Shown piece after piece: positions 11,090 to 11,456 of a stretch of 11,456 nt of DNA. The DNA lies in the NCBI GenBank assembly GCA_002792165.1, contig PFNV01000035.1, forward strand, positions 1 to 11,456, given 5' to 3'. Origin of the DNA: Candidatus Tagabacteria bacterium CG_4_10_14_0_2_um_filter_40_13 (lineage in GTDB: Bacteria; Patescibacteriota; Minisyncoccia; GCA-002779875). Each line of letters begins with the position of its first letter. Positions within the stretch are counted from its first letter, which is position 1. The notes below the pieces were generated by a model. That model worked only from the letters and a program-made list of their open reading frames with translations, ran no database searches and had not been told where the DNA came from. Position numbers and translations under genes: made by a program.

Positions 11090-11160
11090 CGGGAGCTGGA
11101 GGAATTGAACCCCCGACCGCGGTTCTGGAGACCGCTGTTATACCACTTAACTAAGCTCCC
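11090..11160 (-). tRNA. tRNA-Trp (CCA anticodon)
   Basis: The acceptor stem GGGAGCT (5' end at 11160) pairs perfectly with AGCTCCC (11091-11097). The D arm is GTTAAGTGGTATAAC. The anticodon stem GCGGT/ACCGC encloses the loop CTCCAGA, giving anticodon CCA. The T arm is GGGGG-TTCAATT-CCTCC and the discriminator is G73, as usual for bacterial tRNA-Trp. The 3' CCA is not encoded (CAAG follows). Position 37 is G, whereas bacterial tRNA-Trp normally has A37. It lies 13 nt after rpmG on the same strand. Confidence 0.93.
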
Positions 11161-11173
11161 TCAAAAGACCAAA

Positions 11174-11338
11174 TCACTTTTTGGCCTCTTTGTGTTCAGT
11201 GCGCTTTTTGCACCATTTGCAGTATTTTTTCAATGTAATTTTCCGTTCAACTTTTTTCTTGTTTTTCCGCGTCCAGTAATTGTTTCTTTTACATTTTCCG
11301 CACTGCAATTTTATTAAATTTTCCTGCAATAATGACAT
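11174..11338 (-). CDS. rpmG: 50S ribosomal protein L33, zinc-binding type
   Basis: L33 is a small protein of the large subunit near the E site. The 54-residue product has two zinc-ligand pairs, C13-x-x-C16 (LQCGKCKRNNY) and a second CKWC pair in KKYCKWCKKRTEHKE, matching the C+ form of the family. The frame is open to an ATG at 11371, giving 65 residues. The ATG at 11338 is preferred because it puts the first Cys at residue 13 and the length near the usual 50-55. No ribosome binding site precedes either ATG. The chosen start overlaps a 14-bp palindrome (11337-11350). The gene is followed by tRNA-Trp, as in the widespread rpmG-tRNA-Trp-secE-nusG cluster, but secE and nusG do not follow here. 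Confidence 0.92.
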   Translation of the reverse strand: MSLLQENLIKLQCGKCKRNNYWTRKNKKKVERKITLKKYCKWCKKRTEHKEAKK

Positions 11339-11411
11339 ATCTATAGATATAATTGGTTCACTCGGTCGCATTAATAATAAATTCTTAATTCTTCCTCGCT
11401 GCCAATTATAA

Positions 11412-11456
11412 TGCGCAGGAGAGGATTTGAACCTCCGTAGCCCGTCAGGGCGTCAG
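11412..11456 (-). tRNA. Partial tRNA with long variable arm, probably tRNA-Leu
   Basis: Only the 3' part is in the window. On the minus strand it reads a variable-arm hairpin GCCC-TGAC-GGGC, the T arm GGAGG-TTCAAAT-CCTCT, the acceptor strand CCTGCGC and discriminator A (11412). The CCA is not encoded. A long variable arm means Leu, Ser or Tyr. The A73 discriminator and the TACGG run before the T stem favour Leu. The anticodon lies beyond the window. Confidence 0.75.

Noticed and set aside
10896..11108. Plus-strand frame of 70 codons across the spacer after the unfoldase
   Set aside because: It starts inside the unfoldase gene, crosses hairpins and runs into tRNA-Trp. Its composition is driven by GC-rich repeats, so it is most likely not a gene.
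11337..11350. 14-bp palindrome ATATCTATAGATAT over the rpmG start as an operator
   Set aside because: It is short and entirely AT-rich apart from two bases. It could be chance, and no matching site occurs elsewhere in the window.

Overview
The window looks like chromosomal DNA from a small-genome bacterium, most likely Patescibacteria/CPR and probably the Parcubacteria side. This is inferred from gene style; no 16S gene or other phylogenetic marker was examined. The pointers are reduced translation factors (a release factor 1 without its N-terminal domain and an EF-Ts of only 149 residues), tightly overlapping genes, AT-rich spacers, and core genes whose promoters appear to place the transcription start directly on the ATG.

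Layout. 1-640: an orphan four-helix membrane protein with its own promoter, ribosome binding site and terminator. 679-1637 (minus): rpmE-prfA operon. 1704-2071: a collapsed M42 metallopeptidase pseudogene that still has promoter, ribosome binding site and terminator. 2096-3856: rpsB, tsf, an unknown membrane-anchored protein and tRNA-Thr, head to tail with ATGA overlaps; the unknown gene's stop codon lies inside the tRNA. 3904-4391: two small unknown ORFs, the second with a strong ribosome binding site and a terminator. 4403-6135: iscS-iscU, for Fe-S cluster assembly. 6166-6209: a perfect 18-bp inverted repeat between convergent genes. 6219-6894: a Nudix hydrolase (minus), whose promoter overlaps that of the divergent gene htrA. 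6840-10933: htrA and a double-AAA Hsp100 unfoldase. 10863-11054: hairpin-rich, GC-rich sequence covering the unfoldase tail and the spacer after it. 11090-11456 (minus): tRNA-Leu (partial), rpmG and tRNA-Trp.

The genes fall into three functional groups. The first is translation: L31, RF1, S2, EF-Ts, L33 and three tRNAs. The second is Fe-S cluster and sulfur supply: IscS and IscU. The third is protein quality control: membrane-anchored HtrA plus an Hsp100 that combines a ClpB-like middle domain with a ClpC-like LGF loop. I see no phage, CRISPR or canonical defence system. The most interesting signals are the leaderless promoter pattern, the ClpB/ClpC hybrid, the collapsed peptidase with intact control signals, the in-frame palindromic tail, and possible integration scars at the prfA 3' end.
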